Assembly: GCA_964538505.1 (NCBI GenBank)
Contig: CAZIDY010000009.1
Coordinates: 32,976-96,975, forward strand
Length of the DNA stretch: 64,000 nt
Direction: 5' to 3'
Origin: Zeimonas sp964538505
GTDB lineage: Bacteria > Pseudomonadota > Gammaproteobacteria > Burkholderiales > Burkholderiaceae_E
Part shown: piece by piece, positions 17,709-26,913 of the stretch
How the letters are laid out: every line of letters starts with the position of its first letter
Numbering within the stretch: position 1 is the stretch's first letter
Translations under genes and position numbers: made by a program
Notes under the pieces: model-generated
Database searches by the model: none
Told to the model about the DNA's origin: nothing
Seen by the model: the letters and a program-made list of their open reading frames with translations, nothing else

Positions 17709-19520
17709 ATGACTCTTTTTCCCATTCCTTTCCAGGGTGCCATCGACATTGCTGGCGGCCGTCTACGTTGCGCCGGGGCTCGCGAGAACGGTGCGACCGA
17801 GGCGATTGCCGCGGCAGCGCTGGAGCGGCCTCAGGTCGCGATATTTGGTCGTCTTCGATTCGTTGATGGCCGCCGTGATCAAGAACTGAGTCTCGAGGAT
17901 GAACTGCTCGGTCGCTGGCGTGAACGTGGCGACGCTGTGCTCGACGAGCTGACCGGCGAGTTCCTGGTAGCCCTGTCGGATCCGGGGAAAAGGCGGGCTC
18001 TGATTGCTGTTGATCGGTTCTCGACCTTCCCTCTGTTCTGGGCCGAGCAGAACGGCACGCTGGGTTTCTCCGCGCGGCCGGAAGAGGCCGCAACCCTGGC
18101 CGGCGCGGAGCATTCCGCGAACTGGCAGGCGATCTTCGCCTACGTCTATTTCCACATGATTCCGGCACCGCTGAGCATCTTCGAAGGCGTGCACAGGCTC
18201 GACCTCGGCGAAGCCTTGCGCATCGAGGGGAGCCGCTCAACGGTGTTTCGCTACTGGAACCCGGTGTTCGACGAGGGCAGGCCGTTCGACTTCGCGAGCG
18301 AGCGCGAGAACTTCGTGGCGGCAGTGCGCGATGGTGTGGCCGAATGTACGGCGGGGTTCGAACAGAACCAGATCGGCTGCTTTCTTTCGGGCGGTACCGA
18401 CAGTTCGACGATCGCCGGTATGGTGACGCGCCACTTCGGTGCGCCGGCGCGGACCTTCTCGATTGGCTTTGACGTAGGCGGATACGATGAGTCAAGGTAC
18501 TCGCGGCTGGCGGCCGAACATTTCGGAACCGATCACACCGAGTACTACCTGACCCCCGAAGACGTGCTGGCCGGAGTCGACGTGATCGCCTCCGGTTACG
18601 AGCAACCTTTCGGCAACTCGTCGGCGGTGCCCACGTACTTCTGCGCGCAGATCGCCCGCGACAAGGGCATCGCGCGGATGCTCGGCGGCGATGGGGGCGA
18701 CGAACTGTATGGCGGCAACGTGCGCTACGCCAAGCAGGCCGTGTTCGCCTACTACGAACGTACTCCGCGCATGTTGCGCGAGTCGGTGCTCGAGCCGTTG
18801 CTGTTCGGTGCGATGAAGAACGTCGATGCGAAGCTCATCGCAAAGGCGCGCAGCTATGTCGAGCAGGCCAGGGAGCCGCTTCCGGATCGCTTGCAGAGTC
18901 GCTACAACTTGCTGAACTGGCTCGGCGCCGAGGACGTGTTCACCGCAGGATTCCTCAAGCGTGTCGATACAGGTCAACCGCTCGCGCTGGAGCGCGAGGT
19001 CTGGTCGCGCGGACGCGCAGTCAGCGGAAGATTGTCGCAACTCGATCATCTGCTCGCCTGGGATTTCAAGTTCACGCTCGCCGACAGCGACCTGCCGAAG
19101 GTGACCCGCATGTGTCATGCCGCAGGTGTCGAGATTGCGTTCCCGATGCTGACCCATGCACTGGTCGAGCATTCGCTGCAACTGCGCCCGGACCAGAAGA
19201 TGAAGGGACGGCGGCTGCGACACTTCTTCAAGGAGTCGCTGCGCGGCTTTCTGCCCGACGAAATCATCGAAAAGCAGAAGCAGGGTTTCGGCGTGCCCTT
19301 TGGCGACTGGGTGCTGTCGCACGAAGGCCTGCGTGCGCGGGCCGACGATGCGCTGCGCTCGCTCGCCGATCGCGGCATGATTCGCGCGGAGTTCCTCGAG
19401 CGGCTGCGCGGGGAACTGCGTTCCGGTCACGCCGGCTATTTCGGAACGATGGTCTGGATCCTGATGATCCTCGAACTCTGGCTGCGGCAATCGCCGTTGG
19501 CCGACCTCAGTGCGCAATGA
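17709..19520 (+). CDS. Asparagine-synthetase-like protein without the N-terminal Cys
   Basis: A 603-residue two-domain homologue of class B asparagine synthetase. The C-terminal synthetase domain is intact, with the ATP loop SGGTDSS at residues 227-233, LGGDGGDELYGGN, and EKQKQGFGVPFGDWV. The N-terminal Ntn-hydrolase-like domain begins MTLFPIPFQG and so lacks the Cys2 that attacks glutamine. No upstream start restores a Cys. It probably still adenylates a carboxylate but uses another amine donor, perhaps the amine made by the PLP decarboxylase just upstream. The stop overlaps the deacetylase start (ATGA). Confidence 0.88.
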   Translation: MTLFPIPFQGAIDIAGGRLRCAGARENGATEAIAAAALERPQVAIFGRLRFVDGRRDQELSLEDELLGRWRERGDAVLDELTGEFLVALSDPGKRRALIAVDRFSTFPLFWAEQNGTLGFSARPEEAATLAGAEHSANWQAIFAYVYFHMIPAPLSIFEGVHRLDLGEALRIEGSRSTVFRYWNPVFDEGRPFDFASERENFVAAVRDGVAECTAGFEQNQIGCFLSGGTDSSTIAGMVTRHFGAPARTFSIGFDVGGYDESRYSRLAAEHFGTDHTEYYLTPEDVLAGVDVIASGYEQPFGNSSAVPTYFCAQIARDKGIARMLGGDGGDELYGGNVRYAKQAVFAYYERTPRMLRESVLEPLLFGAMKNVDAKLIAKARSYVEQAREPLPDRLQSRYNLLNWLGAEDVFTAGFLKRVDTGQPLALEREVWSRGRAVSGRLSQLDHLLAWDFKFTLADSDLPKVTRMCHAAGVEIAFPMLTHALVEHSLQLRPDQKMKGRRLRHFFKESLRGFLPDEIIEKQKQGFGVPFGDWVLSHEGLRARADDALRSLADRGMIRAEFLERLRGELRSGHAGYFGTMVWILMILELWLRQSPLADLSAQ

Positions 19521-20515
19521 ACGCGCTGCTGCGACTCGCTACCGGCTTCTACGCTCCCGCCGGGCTCCGATCGCGCCTGTCCGTGTTCTATTTCCATCGC
19601 GCGCTTGCGCAGCCCGATCCGCTGCTGCCCGGCGAACCCGATGCCAGGACTTTCGACGGGATGCTCGGATGGATCGGGGCGCAATTCCAGGTTCTCGACC
19701 CGCTGGAGGCATGCGAGCGTTTGTTCGCGGGCACCTTGCCCGAGCGGCCCGCCGTGATCACGTTCGACGACGGCTACCGCGACAACCATGCGGTAGCGCT
19801 GCCGCTGTTGCGTCGGCATCGAATGAAGGCAGCGTTCTTCATCGCGACCGGCTATCTCGACACCGGCATGATGTTCAACGACCGGATCATCGAAGCAGTA
19901 CGACGCTGCAAGGTGGACTCGATTCGATTGCCGACGCTCGGTGGTACCGCGCCGCGTACGCTGCCGCTGGGCGATCTCGACCAACGGAGGCGCGCGCTGG
20001 ACGAGATACTCGACTGCATCAAGTTCCTGCCGCCTGACGAGAGACTCGAGCAGGTGGAGCGCCTCGAGCACCAATGTGGCGATGAGGGCGAGCAAGCCGC
20101 CGCCACGATGATGATGACCCCCGAACAGGTGGTCGACCTGCAGCGGCAGGGCATGCAAGTGGGCGGTCATACCCGAACCCATCCGATCCTGCGCGTGCTG
20201 GACGATCCCGAGGCGGTGGCCGAGATCGCTGGCGGCCGAGAGGATCTGACGGCGATTCTGGGTGAGGCGCCGGCACTGTTCGCCTATCCGAACGGCAAGC
20301 GGGGCCGAGATTACGATCTGCGCGACGAGCGCATCGTTGAATCCGCTGGATTCTCTTACGCTTTCGCGACCGACAGTGCGGCCGCGAGTCGCAGTTGTTC
20401 ACGCTTCGCGATTCCCCGCTTCACGCCCTGGGATCGAACTCGCCTGCGTTTCGGGATTCGGGCTCTTGCCAATCTATGGCGGCCCCTCTCGGCTTCGACG
20501 CCGGGTTCTCTTTAA
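19517..20515 (+). CDS. NodB-type polysaccharide deacetylase
   Basis: A 332-residue protein with the carbohydrate esterase 4 signature: VITFDDGYRDNHAVALPLL (motif 1, catalytic and metal-binding Asp near residue 80), MKAAFFIATGYLD, VGGHTRTHPIL (His-x3-His metal ligands) and LFAYPNGKRGRDYD. It removes N-acetyl groups from amino sugars. The N terminus FYAPAGLRSRLSVFYFHRAL is typical of the deacetylases in exosortase A loci; no clear signal peptide is seen, so a cytoplasmic or membrane-associated location is possible. It is a different branch from the XrtA-associated deacetylase at 36.8 kb. Confidence 0.85.
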   Translation: MNALLRLATGFYAPAGLRSRLSVFYFHRALAQPDPLLPGEPDARTFDGMLGWIGAQFQVLDPLEACERLFAGTLPERPAVITFDDGYRDNHAVALPLLRRHRMKAAFFIATGYLDTGMMFNDRIIEAVRRCKVDSIRLPTLGGTAPRTLPLGDLDQRRRALDEILDCIKFLPPDERLEQVERLEHQCGDEGEQAAATMMMTPEQVVDLQRQGMQVGGHTRTHPILRVLDDPEAVAEIAGGREDLTAILGEAPALFAYPNGKRGRDYDLRDERIVESAGFSYAFATDSAAASRSCSRFAIPRFTPWDRTRLRFGIRALANLWRPLSASTPGSL

Positions 20516-20536
20516 TCCGTCCCTCTTCGCACTCCG

Positions 20537-22051
20537 ATGAAGTCCGAAAGCGTGGAGGGGGCATCCATCCTTGCGTTGCACAGAACCGGCGACGAATGGA
20601 AAGCCAGCGGCAGGCTCTCCGCTCGACTCGGTAATCAGATTGGCGAGATATCGCTGCCGCACCTTCCGAGTGCTGGTTGGAACTACGAGCAGGGGTTGCT
20701 CACCGCGTATAGCGATCGTCACGGGTTCGTACCGATCTACTACTACGATGGTCCCAAAGGATTCGGGGTAGCAAGCTCCTGGGTCGATCTTCAACAGTAC
20801 TTCCGGCTGGATCGATTCGACGACGCGGCGATTGCCTGCTATCTGCGGCTCGGCCACTATCTTGCGGACGATACGCCGTTCGAAGGGGTGCGTCGATTAT
20901 CTCCGGATAGCACGTTGGTGTGGTCGGACGGTGCATACCGTATCGACCAAGCCGATACCATCGTGCCAGACCCGGCGCGGATCGGTCGTAGTCAAGCCAT
21001 CAACGAGTACGGCGAACGCTTCCAACACGCCATTGAGAGCATCCTGCAGACGACACATCTTGCGCCGATCAACCTGCTCAGCGGCGGCCAGGATTCGAGA
21101 CATATTCTGCTCGCGATGAATCAAGCTGGGGTTTGCCCCGAGCACTGCCTGACGCAAACTCCACCTCTGCGGGGTGAGAGAGATGACGCTGCAGTCGCGT
21201 CGCGCCTTTGCCAGCGTCTCAACGTGCCGGTTCGAGTGATCGAGCGCTTACCACGCTCGGTTGCCGCCGAGGCTTCGAAGAACCAACTATTGGGGATGGA
21301 GTCTGCCTATCACGCATGGCTGTTACCACTTGCGGATGCACTATCCTCGTTGGAGCGCGGCCTGATCTTCGACGGACTCGGAGGCGACGCGCTCTCCGCC
21401 TCTCGCTTCTTGACCAACGATTGGATTCAAGCGGTGCGCGCGGGCTGTATCGAGCAGGCGACGTCTGCCTATATGGGAACGGAAGGGCACTTACCAAAGA
21501 TGCTTCATTCTGGCTGGCTCAAGCGCTGGCCACGCGCGCTCGCCGAAGAGCGCGTGTCAGCTGAATTGCGCCGGTACCTGGACTATCCGAATCCACAGTC
21601 TGCGTTTCAGTTGCGAAACCGGACTCGCCGTGCCATCGCTGCAAGTCTGTGGCCGATGCTCGCGAAGGGTCACGACGTGGCGCTACCTTATTTTCATCCT
21701 GATGTATTTGATTTTCTGATCACCCTGCCGATGGAGATGTTGACTGGCAGAAGATTTCATCGGGAGGCGATAGAAGGGCGCTATCCTGAATTCAAGGACA
21801 TACCTTACGCCGAGATCGGCGATAAGGCCTTCGTAGCGAGCTGGCTACCGGAGCCGGTTCGCGGCGGGTTCGCACTGGCGAGTCAGCGAGAGCTGGGCCA
21901 AGTACTGCGACCGAACTATTTGCGGGTTCGCTCCGCACGAGCTCTCTTGCAGCGGAGTTACATCGATCGCCTCGATGAGTGGTTGCAACCCGCGATCTAC
22001 CTTGGGCAACTAGTAAAACTAATCGAGAGGACGAATAGCAAGCTCGTTTGA
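20537..22051 (+). CDS. Second Cys-less asparagine-synthetase-like protein
   Basis: A 504-residue protein. The synthetase-type ATP loop is LLSGGQDSRHIL (SGGQDS at residues 182-187), and the N-terminal part (WNYEQGLLTAYSDRHGFVPIYYYDG) resembles the glutaminase-like domain but starts MKSESVEGAS with no Cys at position 2. The C-terminal half is divergent and keeps LIFDGLGGDALSAS and VALPYFHPDVFDFLITLP. It may ligate an amine to a carboxylate without using glutamine. Its GC content looks lower than that of the core locus, which fits horizontal acquisition. The next reading frame, a disrupted ATP-grasp gene, starts at a TTG overlapping its stop. Confidence 0.78.
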   Translation: MKSESVEGASILALHRTGDEWKASGRLSARLGNQIGEISLPHLPSAGWNYEQGLLTAYSDRHGFVPIYYYDGPKGFGVASSWVDLQQYFRLDRFDDAAIACYLRLGHYLADDTPFEGVRRLSPDSTLVWSDGAYRIDQADTIVPDPARIGRSQAINEYGERFQHAIESILQTTHLAPINLLSGGQDSRHILLAMNQAGVCPEHCLTQTPPLRGERDDAAVASRLCQRLNVPVRVIERLPRSVAAEASKNQLLGMESAYHAWLLPLADALSSLERGLIFDGLGGDALSASRFLTNDWIQAVRAGCIEQATSAYMGTEGHLPKMLHSGWLKRWPRALAEERVSAELRRYLDYPNPQSAFQLRNRTRRAIAASLWPMLAKGHDVALPYFHPDVFDFLITLPMEMLTGRRFHREAIEGRYPEFKDIPYAEIGDKAFVASWLPEPVRGGFALASQRELGQVLRPNYLRVRSARALLQRSYIDRLDEWLQPAIYLGQLVKLIERTNSKLV

Positions 22052-22195
22052 TTTATACCTTCTATTGTCGGGGCCGCTCTCCTGAAGCTCTCGATTCGGT
22101 TTTGCGTGCAACAACACGAGATCGGTTGGACATCGCTGTCACTGACTGGGGCCGCATGCTGTCTGGATCAACGGTCTACGATGTCTCACTGTTTG

Positions 22196-23410
22196 GGAAC
22201 GTCTGCATAACCCGACCCATCGAGCCCGCAGCGATGCGATGATCCGACCGTCAACCTGAAGCAGACGAAGTAATGAAGCAAGCGGATCTCGGCCTGAACT
22301 TGTCGCGGAAGCGCACCCGCAAGCGCGAGTTCCTCGAAGAGATGCAGCGCGTCGTGCCGTGGAGCAATCTCATCGCGCTGATCGAACCGCACTACCCGAA
22401 GGCCAGAACCGGCCGCCCGCCGATGGGCATCGACGTGATGCTGCGCATCCACTTCCTGCAGCAGTGGTTCGGCCTGAGCGACCCGGCGATGGAAGAGGCG
22501 CTGCACGACGTGCCGCTGTACCGAGAGTTCGCGGGTCTGGAAGGCCCGATGCGCCGACTGCCGGACGAGAGCACGATCCTGCGCTTTCGACACCTGCTCG
22601 AAGCACACGGCTTGGCCATGCAGATGCTCGCCACCGTCAACGCGGTGCTGCAGGAACGCGGGCTGATGCTTCGCAGCGGCACGGTCGTCGACGCGACGCT
22701 GATCTCGGCACCCAGGTCGACGAAGAATCGCACGGGCGAGCGCGATCCGGAGATGCGCCAGACAAAGAAGGGGAACAACTGGTACTTCGGGATGAAGGCG
22801 CACATCGGAGCAGACGCCGAATCGGGCCTGGTGCACACGGTGATCGGCATGCCGGCGAACACCGGTGACGTGACGCAGGCCGAGGCGCTGCTGCACGGCG
22901 AGGAAGAAGCTGCTTTCGGTGACGCCGGCTACCAGGGTGCGCACAAGCGCCCCGAGTCGACGATGAAGAACTGGCACGTTGCGATGCGCCCGGGCAAGCG
23001 CCGCGCGCTGGACCTGAACGACCCCAAGCAGGCGAGGCGCAACGAGATCGAGCGACTGAAGGCGAGCGTTCGCGCGAAGGCCGAGCATCCGTTTCGGGTG
23101 ATCAAGCGCCAGTTCGGATTCACGAAGGTGCGCTACCGCGGGCTGGCGACGAACACAGCGCAGATCGTCACGCTCTTTGCGTTGTCGAATCTGTGGGATG
23201 GCAAGGAAGCGATTGATGCGGATGACGCCCGAGATGCGTCCGCAATGCGCGTGATGCGCGGCCAACGCGACGAGTGATGCGCAAAATGAACCGGATTCGC
23301 TCTCTCGGAGACCGAGCAGAAGAAAAATCTGTGTCGAGCGGTGGCATCGAGAGCGCGTTCATCGCGGATTCGCTGGAGTCGCTCTTCTCGGCGTGTTGAT
23401 CAGACGTTCC
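22196..23410 (+). mobile_element. IS5-type insertion sequence with 4-bp target duplication
   Basis: A 1215-bp element with terminal inverted repeats starting GGAACGTCTG at both ends (the left end continues CATAAC, the right end ATCAAC). It is flanked by a direct repeat TTTG at 22192-22195 and 23411-23414, read as the target duplication. It contains one transposase gene on the plus strand. Clean ends and an intact transposase suggest a recent insertion. Confidence 0.9.
22273..23277 (+). CDS. IS5-family transposase
   Basis: A 334-residue DDE transposase, full length and uninterrupted. The N terminus (MKQADLGLNLSRKRTRKREF) and DUF772-like region (PMGIDVMLRIHFLQQWFGLSD) are typical of the IS5 family. 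The catalytic triad is visible as VVDATLISAP (first Asp), FGDAGYQGA (second Asp) and RAKAEHPFRVIKRQFGF (Glu with the following basic residues). It catalyses cut-and-paste movement of the surrounding 1215-bp element. The C-terminal tail after LSNLWDGK is rich in charged residues. Confidence 0.95.
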   Translation: MKQADLGLNLSRKRTRKREFLEEMQRVVPWSNLIALIEPHYPKARTGRPPMGIDVMLRIHFLQQWFGLSDPAMEEALHDVPLYREFAGLEGPMRRLPDESTILRFRHLLEAHGLAMQMLATVNAVLQERGLMLRSGTVVDATLISAPRSTKNRTGERDPEMRQTKKGNNWYFGMKAHIGADAESGLVHTVIGMPANTGDVTQAEALLHGEEEAAFGDAGYQGAHKRPESTMKNWHVAMRPGKRRALDLNDPKQARRNEIERLKASVRAKAEHPFRVIKRQFGFTKVRYRGLATNTAQIVTLFALSNLWDGKEAIDADDARDASAMRVMRGQRDE

Positions 23411-23871
23411 TTTGCAGATTGCGTACTAGCGGGGGCTTCGACGAAAATTACAGTCCACGCCGGAAGCGTGATTGCTGTGCCACGGAAGATTTCGCATGGA
23501 ACTTAAACAAAGTTACTGGAACTTTCGAGAATTCTCCAGGCAATACTACTGAATGCAGCACAGGGACTAGCCTTCGATGCGCTGGTTCTCTCATCATCCC
23601 GATACCGGTGGGTGCATCGAAGGTTTCTTGCTGCCGTTCTGGTGCGAGGTGAAGGCGCTTGCGTTGCGAGCTCAGGCCAGCCCCCCGCTTCAAGAGCGTC
23701 GGCTGGGATATCGCGGCAACCCGGAACGGCGTGACGATAGTGGAGGCGAACGCAAGCTACGACGCTTCGATCCTACAGGTGGCACATCGGCGGGGCATGA
23801 AAAAGGAGATGCTCGAGGCGATCGCGTCTTCCGCTGCTGCTTCGATCGACCGTTCAGCGGCCTAGCCGAGG

Positions 23872-25260
23872 CTAGGGAGCGCGTGATGCGAGCAACATCG
23901 CATTGGTCATCCGACCGCGTACGCGAGTTGCCGCAGCGCGCATCTCTGTCGAGACAGACGCAAAGCGACTCATGAGTACCGTAGCGTTGCTCGAGCAGGC
24001 TGCCAGCTTGCGGAGCTCTGCGGCGATCACCATTAGTTCGAGTTCAGTATCCATGAACTCGAGCAATGACTGCTGGCGCGGAAGGGAGAGTGTGTTCAGC
24101 CGTTCCTGCAATGCCGATTCGGAACGGTGTGCGGCGTCGCATATGGCGTCGACGATCGCCGCTGCCTCCGCGGTCAGACGGTTGCGCTCCATTCGCCGAA
24201 GGAATTCAGTGTTGTTGAGGCGCGCGCTGACAGTGCTGATTCCTCGTAGAAAGGACCGCTGGTCGCTCGGTGCATCAAGCATCGCTTTACCCTCCGGATC
24301 GATCGAGAACGGGTGCAATCTCGCCTGTACGAGCTCCGATCCGAGGAACCCCAGTTCGAGCGCGAATGAACGCCGCGTCCAGGGGTGTCCGTGCGACTGG
24401 TATGGCGAATGGCGCATTACGCAATTGCCGAGTCCATGAGCGATGAAACCGTGTTGCCAGAATTCCACGCCCATCGGTACATGGGCGTGATGACATAGAA
24501 CGACGTCGGCGCCCCATTCGATCACGCGTCTTGCGAGATCGCGGTGGCGCAACAAGGGATGCGGGGTGAACTCGTAGCCCCAATGCAGATTGACGACGAC
24601 GAGATCGGCATTACTAGCAGCCCGAGTCACGATCGACTTTACCGTTTTGGGGTCGAACAGCATCGGCCGCGGGCCCACTATTTCGTCGGGGACAGGATAA
24701 TGATCATCGCAGAATCCCACGACGGCTATCCTGCGCGCACTGCGCTCCATCAGTGTGAAGCCGGGTTCTGCACCCTTACTGGTGTGACCACAGCTCTCGA
24801 TGCCTGCGCCCTTGAGCACATCGATAGCATCGGCGAGCGCTTCGGGACCGAAATCAAGCGAATGATTTCCTGCGAGCGAAAGTACGATCCCGTCATGCTC
24901 GGGGAACGCGGAAACGGCCTCCGGATCCGCTCGGAGGTAGGATCCGGCTTCTCCGGCACGTCGTGTTCGCATCGTCAACACGGCTTCCAGGTTGCCGCTC
25001 ACGAGATCGGCACGCGAGAGAAGGGGGCTCAGCCCTTGGAGAAGAGTCGGGTAGCCGTCCAATGGTTTGCGAGTGAGCGCGATATCGCCGAGGCCTACGA
25101 TCCGGAAATCGGGGTCGCCTGTCGATCCGACGATGCCGTCCCGAAACTCCGTGCGGAGTCCTCCGATCCTGAGCAGCAGGCTGGTCAGGGGACCGACAGT
25201 TCGCCAGGGCAGGGGAAGCCAATGGGGAATTTCACATTGAGGCGATCGGCGTTTCCTCAC
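23872..25260 (-). CDS. CapA-family metallophosphatase-like protein
   Basis: A 462-residue protein starting at a GTG that overlaps the flippase stop (GTGA). It follows the CapA/PgsA pattern: VGLGDIALTRKP near residue 55, GNLEAVLT, SLAGNHSLDFG, VVVNLHWGYEF, and CHHAHVPMGVEFW, the metal-binding motifs of this calcineurin-like family. Family members act in capsule and poly-gamma-glutamate production, although the exact reaction is not established. The C-terminal 130 residues are helical and do not belong to the core domain. No signal peptide is evident. It is the last gene of the minus-strand accessory run and lies 6 bp from the dead ATP-grasp gene on the other strand. Confidence 0.82.
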   Translation of the reverse strand: MRKRRSPQCEIPHWLPLPWRTVGPLTSLLLRIGGLRTEFRDGIVGSTGDPDFRIVGLGDIALTRKPLDGYPTLLQGLSPLLSRADLVSGNLEAVLTMRTRRAGEAGSYLRADPEAVSAFPEHDGIVLSLAGNHSLDFGPEALADAIDVLKGAGIESCGHTSKGAEPGFTLMERSARRIAVVGFCDDHYPVPDEIVGPRPMLFDPKTVKSIVTRAASNADLVVVNLHWGYEFTPHPLLRHRDLARRVIEWGADVVLCHHAHVPMGVEFWQHGFIAHGLGNCVMRHSPYQSHGHPWTRRSFALELGFLGSELVQARLHPFSIDPEGKAMLDAPSDQRSFLRGISTVSARLNNTEFLRRMERNRLTAEAAAIVDAICDAAHRSESALQERLNTLSLPRQQSLLEFMDTELELMVIAAELRKLAACSSNATVLMSRFASVSTEMRAAATRVRGRMTNAMLLASRAP

Positions 25261-26771
25261 GCCTGCCTCGTTTCCACTCGTGAGCGTAAGGCGCTGACGC
25301 GCGACGCTGCATACCTCAGCGCAGCGCGCTCAGCGCCACTCTGCCGGCCGCTCGCTGCCCAGAGCGCCAGAAGCGTTGCGGCGAAGACGACGGCACCTAG
25401 CGGTACCATGATCGTGAGCCTGAGCGCGGGCTGGTCTGCGAACCCGCCTGCAGGCACCAGGCTCAGGACGAGTGCCATGACAGCAGCGGCGAGAATAGGT
25501 CGCCAGGAGATCGAGACGATCGACAGGTACGAGAATGGCAACACCGCCTTGAGCAACATGAAGTAGGTGGGTGCGAGCAGTACGACGCCGCAAAGGTAGG
25601 TGATCGCGACTGCTTCTGCGCCGAAGCTACGGCCGGCGATCCACAACGCGGGCACCATGACGATCAGGCGCAGCCACGCCTGCAGGGCCGAACGCCGGAT
25701 GTGTCCCATCGTCGACAGGATCAGAAAGACGCTGTGGCTGTACGCCGTGACGCCGGCTGCAAAACTCAACCAGAAGACGAATGGTGTTGCGTCCATCCAC
25801 TTTGGCCCGAGGAGCAAGCTCACGAGGTCTTCTGCCACGAATGCGATGCCCGTGGACGTGGAGGCAGCAAAGATCGCAATCACCGAGAGTACGTTCAGAT
25901 ATGCGTCACGTAACTCGGCCGGGTCGTGGTTGAGTTTTGAGTATGTCGGGAATAGCGCTCGCTGAAGTGGCCGGATCAACTCATCGCTCGGCATCCGGCC
26001 GATTTCGACAGCGAGCTGGTACAGGCCCATGAGTGCCGGTGAACCCATCGCTGCGACGAAGTACTGATCGAGTCGATTGTAGATGAAGCCGCCGACGGTC
26101 ATGACCCAGCTCCAGAAGGAGAAGTGCCAGATCTCCTGGAACTTTGCGATGCTGAACCGAGGGCGATATGGTTGAAGTAGATATCCCAGCATCACGGACA
26201 GTACTTCGCCGACGACGATCCCAATGACGAGCGCCCAATGATTGCGCAGATATAGGGCAGTCGCGACTGTCACGAAAAAGGTGAGCAGTTTCCGGTAGAC
26301 GCCGAAGCGGAACTCCTTGGCGAAATCTAGTTCCTTTCGGAACATGATTGTGCCGATGTTTTCGAAGCCGATCAGGTAGACCCGGATCGACAAGACCTGG
26401 ATGATCGGTACGATTCGCGGGTCCCCGAAAGAGCCGCCGGCGAGGGGCGCGCCCAATAGCACCACGCTACCGAGAAGGAGTGAGACCAGAAACTGGATGG
26501 TCCATGCCGTATCGAAATGCTCGCGCGTCGGGTTCGGATGTCGAATCAGCGCGCCCTGTTGGCCTGTTTCGCCCAATACCTCGACGATGCCTACGAACAG
26601 CATCGCCATTGCCACGAGACCGAAGTCCTGGGGCACGAGGAGCCGTGCAAGGATGATCGTGCTGATCAGGCCGATCAGCCGGATGCTCCACCGCATCAGG
26701 AGCATCCATAGCGATCCGCGCAGCATGTGAGGTCTTGCTGCAGCTTCGGTCAGATTTTGTTGTCTGGGCAT
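25257..26771 (-). CDS. Oligosaccharide flippase (Wzx-like)
   Basis: A 504-residue inner-membrane protein with about 12-14 hydrophobic helices and the polysaccharide-transport N terminus GSLWMLLMRWSIRLIGLISTIILARLLVPQDFGLVAMA. The length and the LARLLxPxDFGLVAMA and GQQGALIRH segments match the PST/WzxC branch of the MOP exporter superfamily. It should move lipid-linked repeat units across the membrane. No other flippase is seen in the window, so this may be the one serving the exosortase A locus, although it sits in the accessory island. Confidence 0.9.
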   Translation of the reverse strand: MPRQQNLTEAAARPHMLRGSLWMLLMRWSIRLIGLISTIILARLLVPQDFGLVAMAMLFVGIVEVLGETGQQGALIRHPNPTREHFDTAWTIQFLVSLLLGSVVLLGAPLAGGSFGDPRIVPIIQVLSIRVYLIGFENIGTIMFRKELDFAKEFRFGVYRKLLTFFVTVATALYLRNHWALVIGIVVGEVLSVMLGYLLQPYRPRFSIAKFQEIWHFSFWSWVMTVGGFIYNRLDQYFVAAMGSPALMGLYQLAVEIGRMPSDELIRPLQRALFPTYSKLNHDPAELRDAYLNVLSVIAIFAASTSTGIAFVAEDLVSLLLGPKWMDATPFVFWLSFAAGVTAYSHSVFLILSTMGHIRRSALQAWLRLIVMVPALWIAGRSFGAEAVAITYLCGVVLLAPTYFMLLKAVLPFSYLSIVSISWRPILAAAVMALVLSLVPAGGFADQPALRLTIMVPLGAVVFAATLLALWAASGRQSGAERAALRYAASRVSALRSRVETRQA

Positions 26772-26913
26772 TCGTACGGAGAGCGGACTGGACGTTTCGG
26801 GAGCCTTGGTAGCGGGTCGACGGCCAGCGTGGGGCGACGTAGACAGCCGCCCACCCGAGATTGCGATCTTAGCCTCTCCACAGGAATGTGAGTGTGGCGC
26901 CCCTCGGCGAACA

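Larger units (their letters stand above)
22048..23865 (+). pseudogene. ATP-grasp (sugar-transfer-associated) gene, split by an insertion sequence and frameshifted
   Basis: A TTG start overlapping the previous stop opens a short frame (IYTFYCRGRSPEALDSV...). The IS at 22196-23410 interrupts it after VYDVSLF. Removing the IS and one TTTG copy lets the frame run on as SLFADCVLAGASTKITVHAG before a stop near 23510. At 23577-23865 the end of a sugar-transfer-associated ATP-grasp domain is recognisable: HPDTGGCIEGFLLPFWCEV in one frame and VGWDIAATRNGVTIVEANA in the next, with a slip in a C6 run near 23683. The middle of a normal domain is missing. The gene is dead and, given its length, had decayed or was short before or after the IS arrived. 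Confidence 0.6.

Noticed and set aside
23577..23975. A 132-codon frame after the IS as an independent gene
   Set aside because: Its start matches an ATP-grasp domain but it shifts out of the conserved frame at a C6 run, so it is part of the pseudogene.
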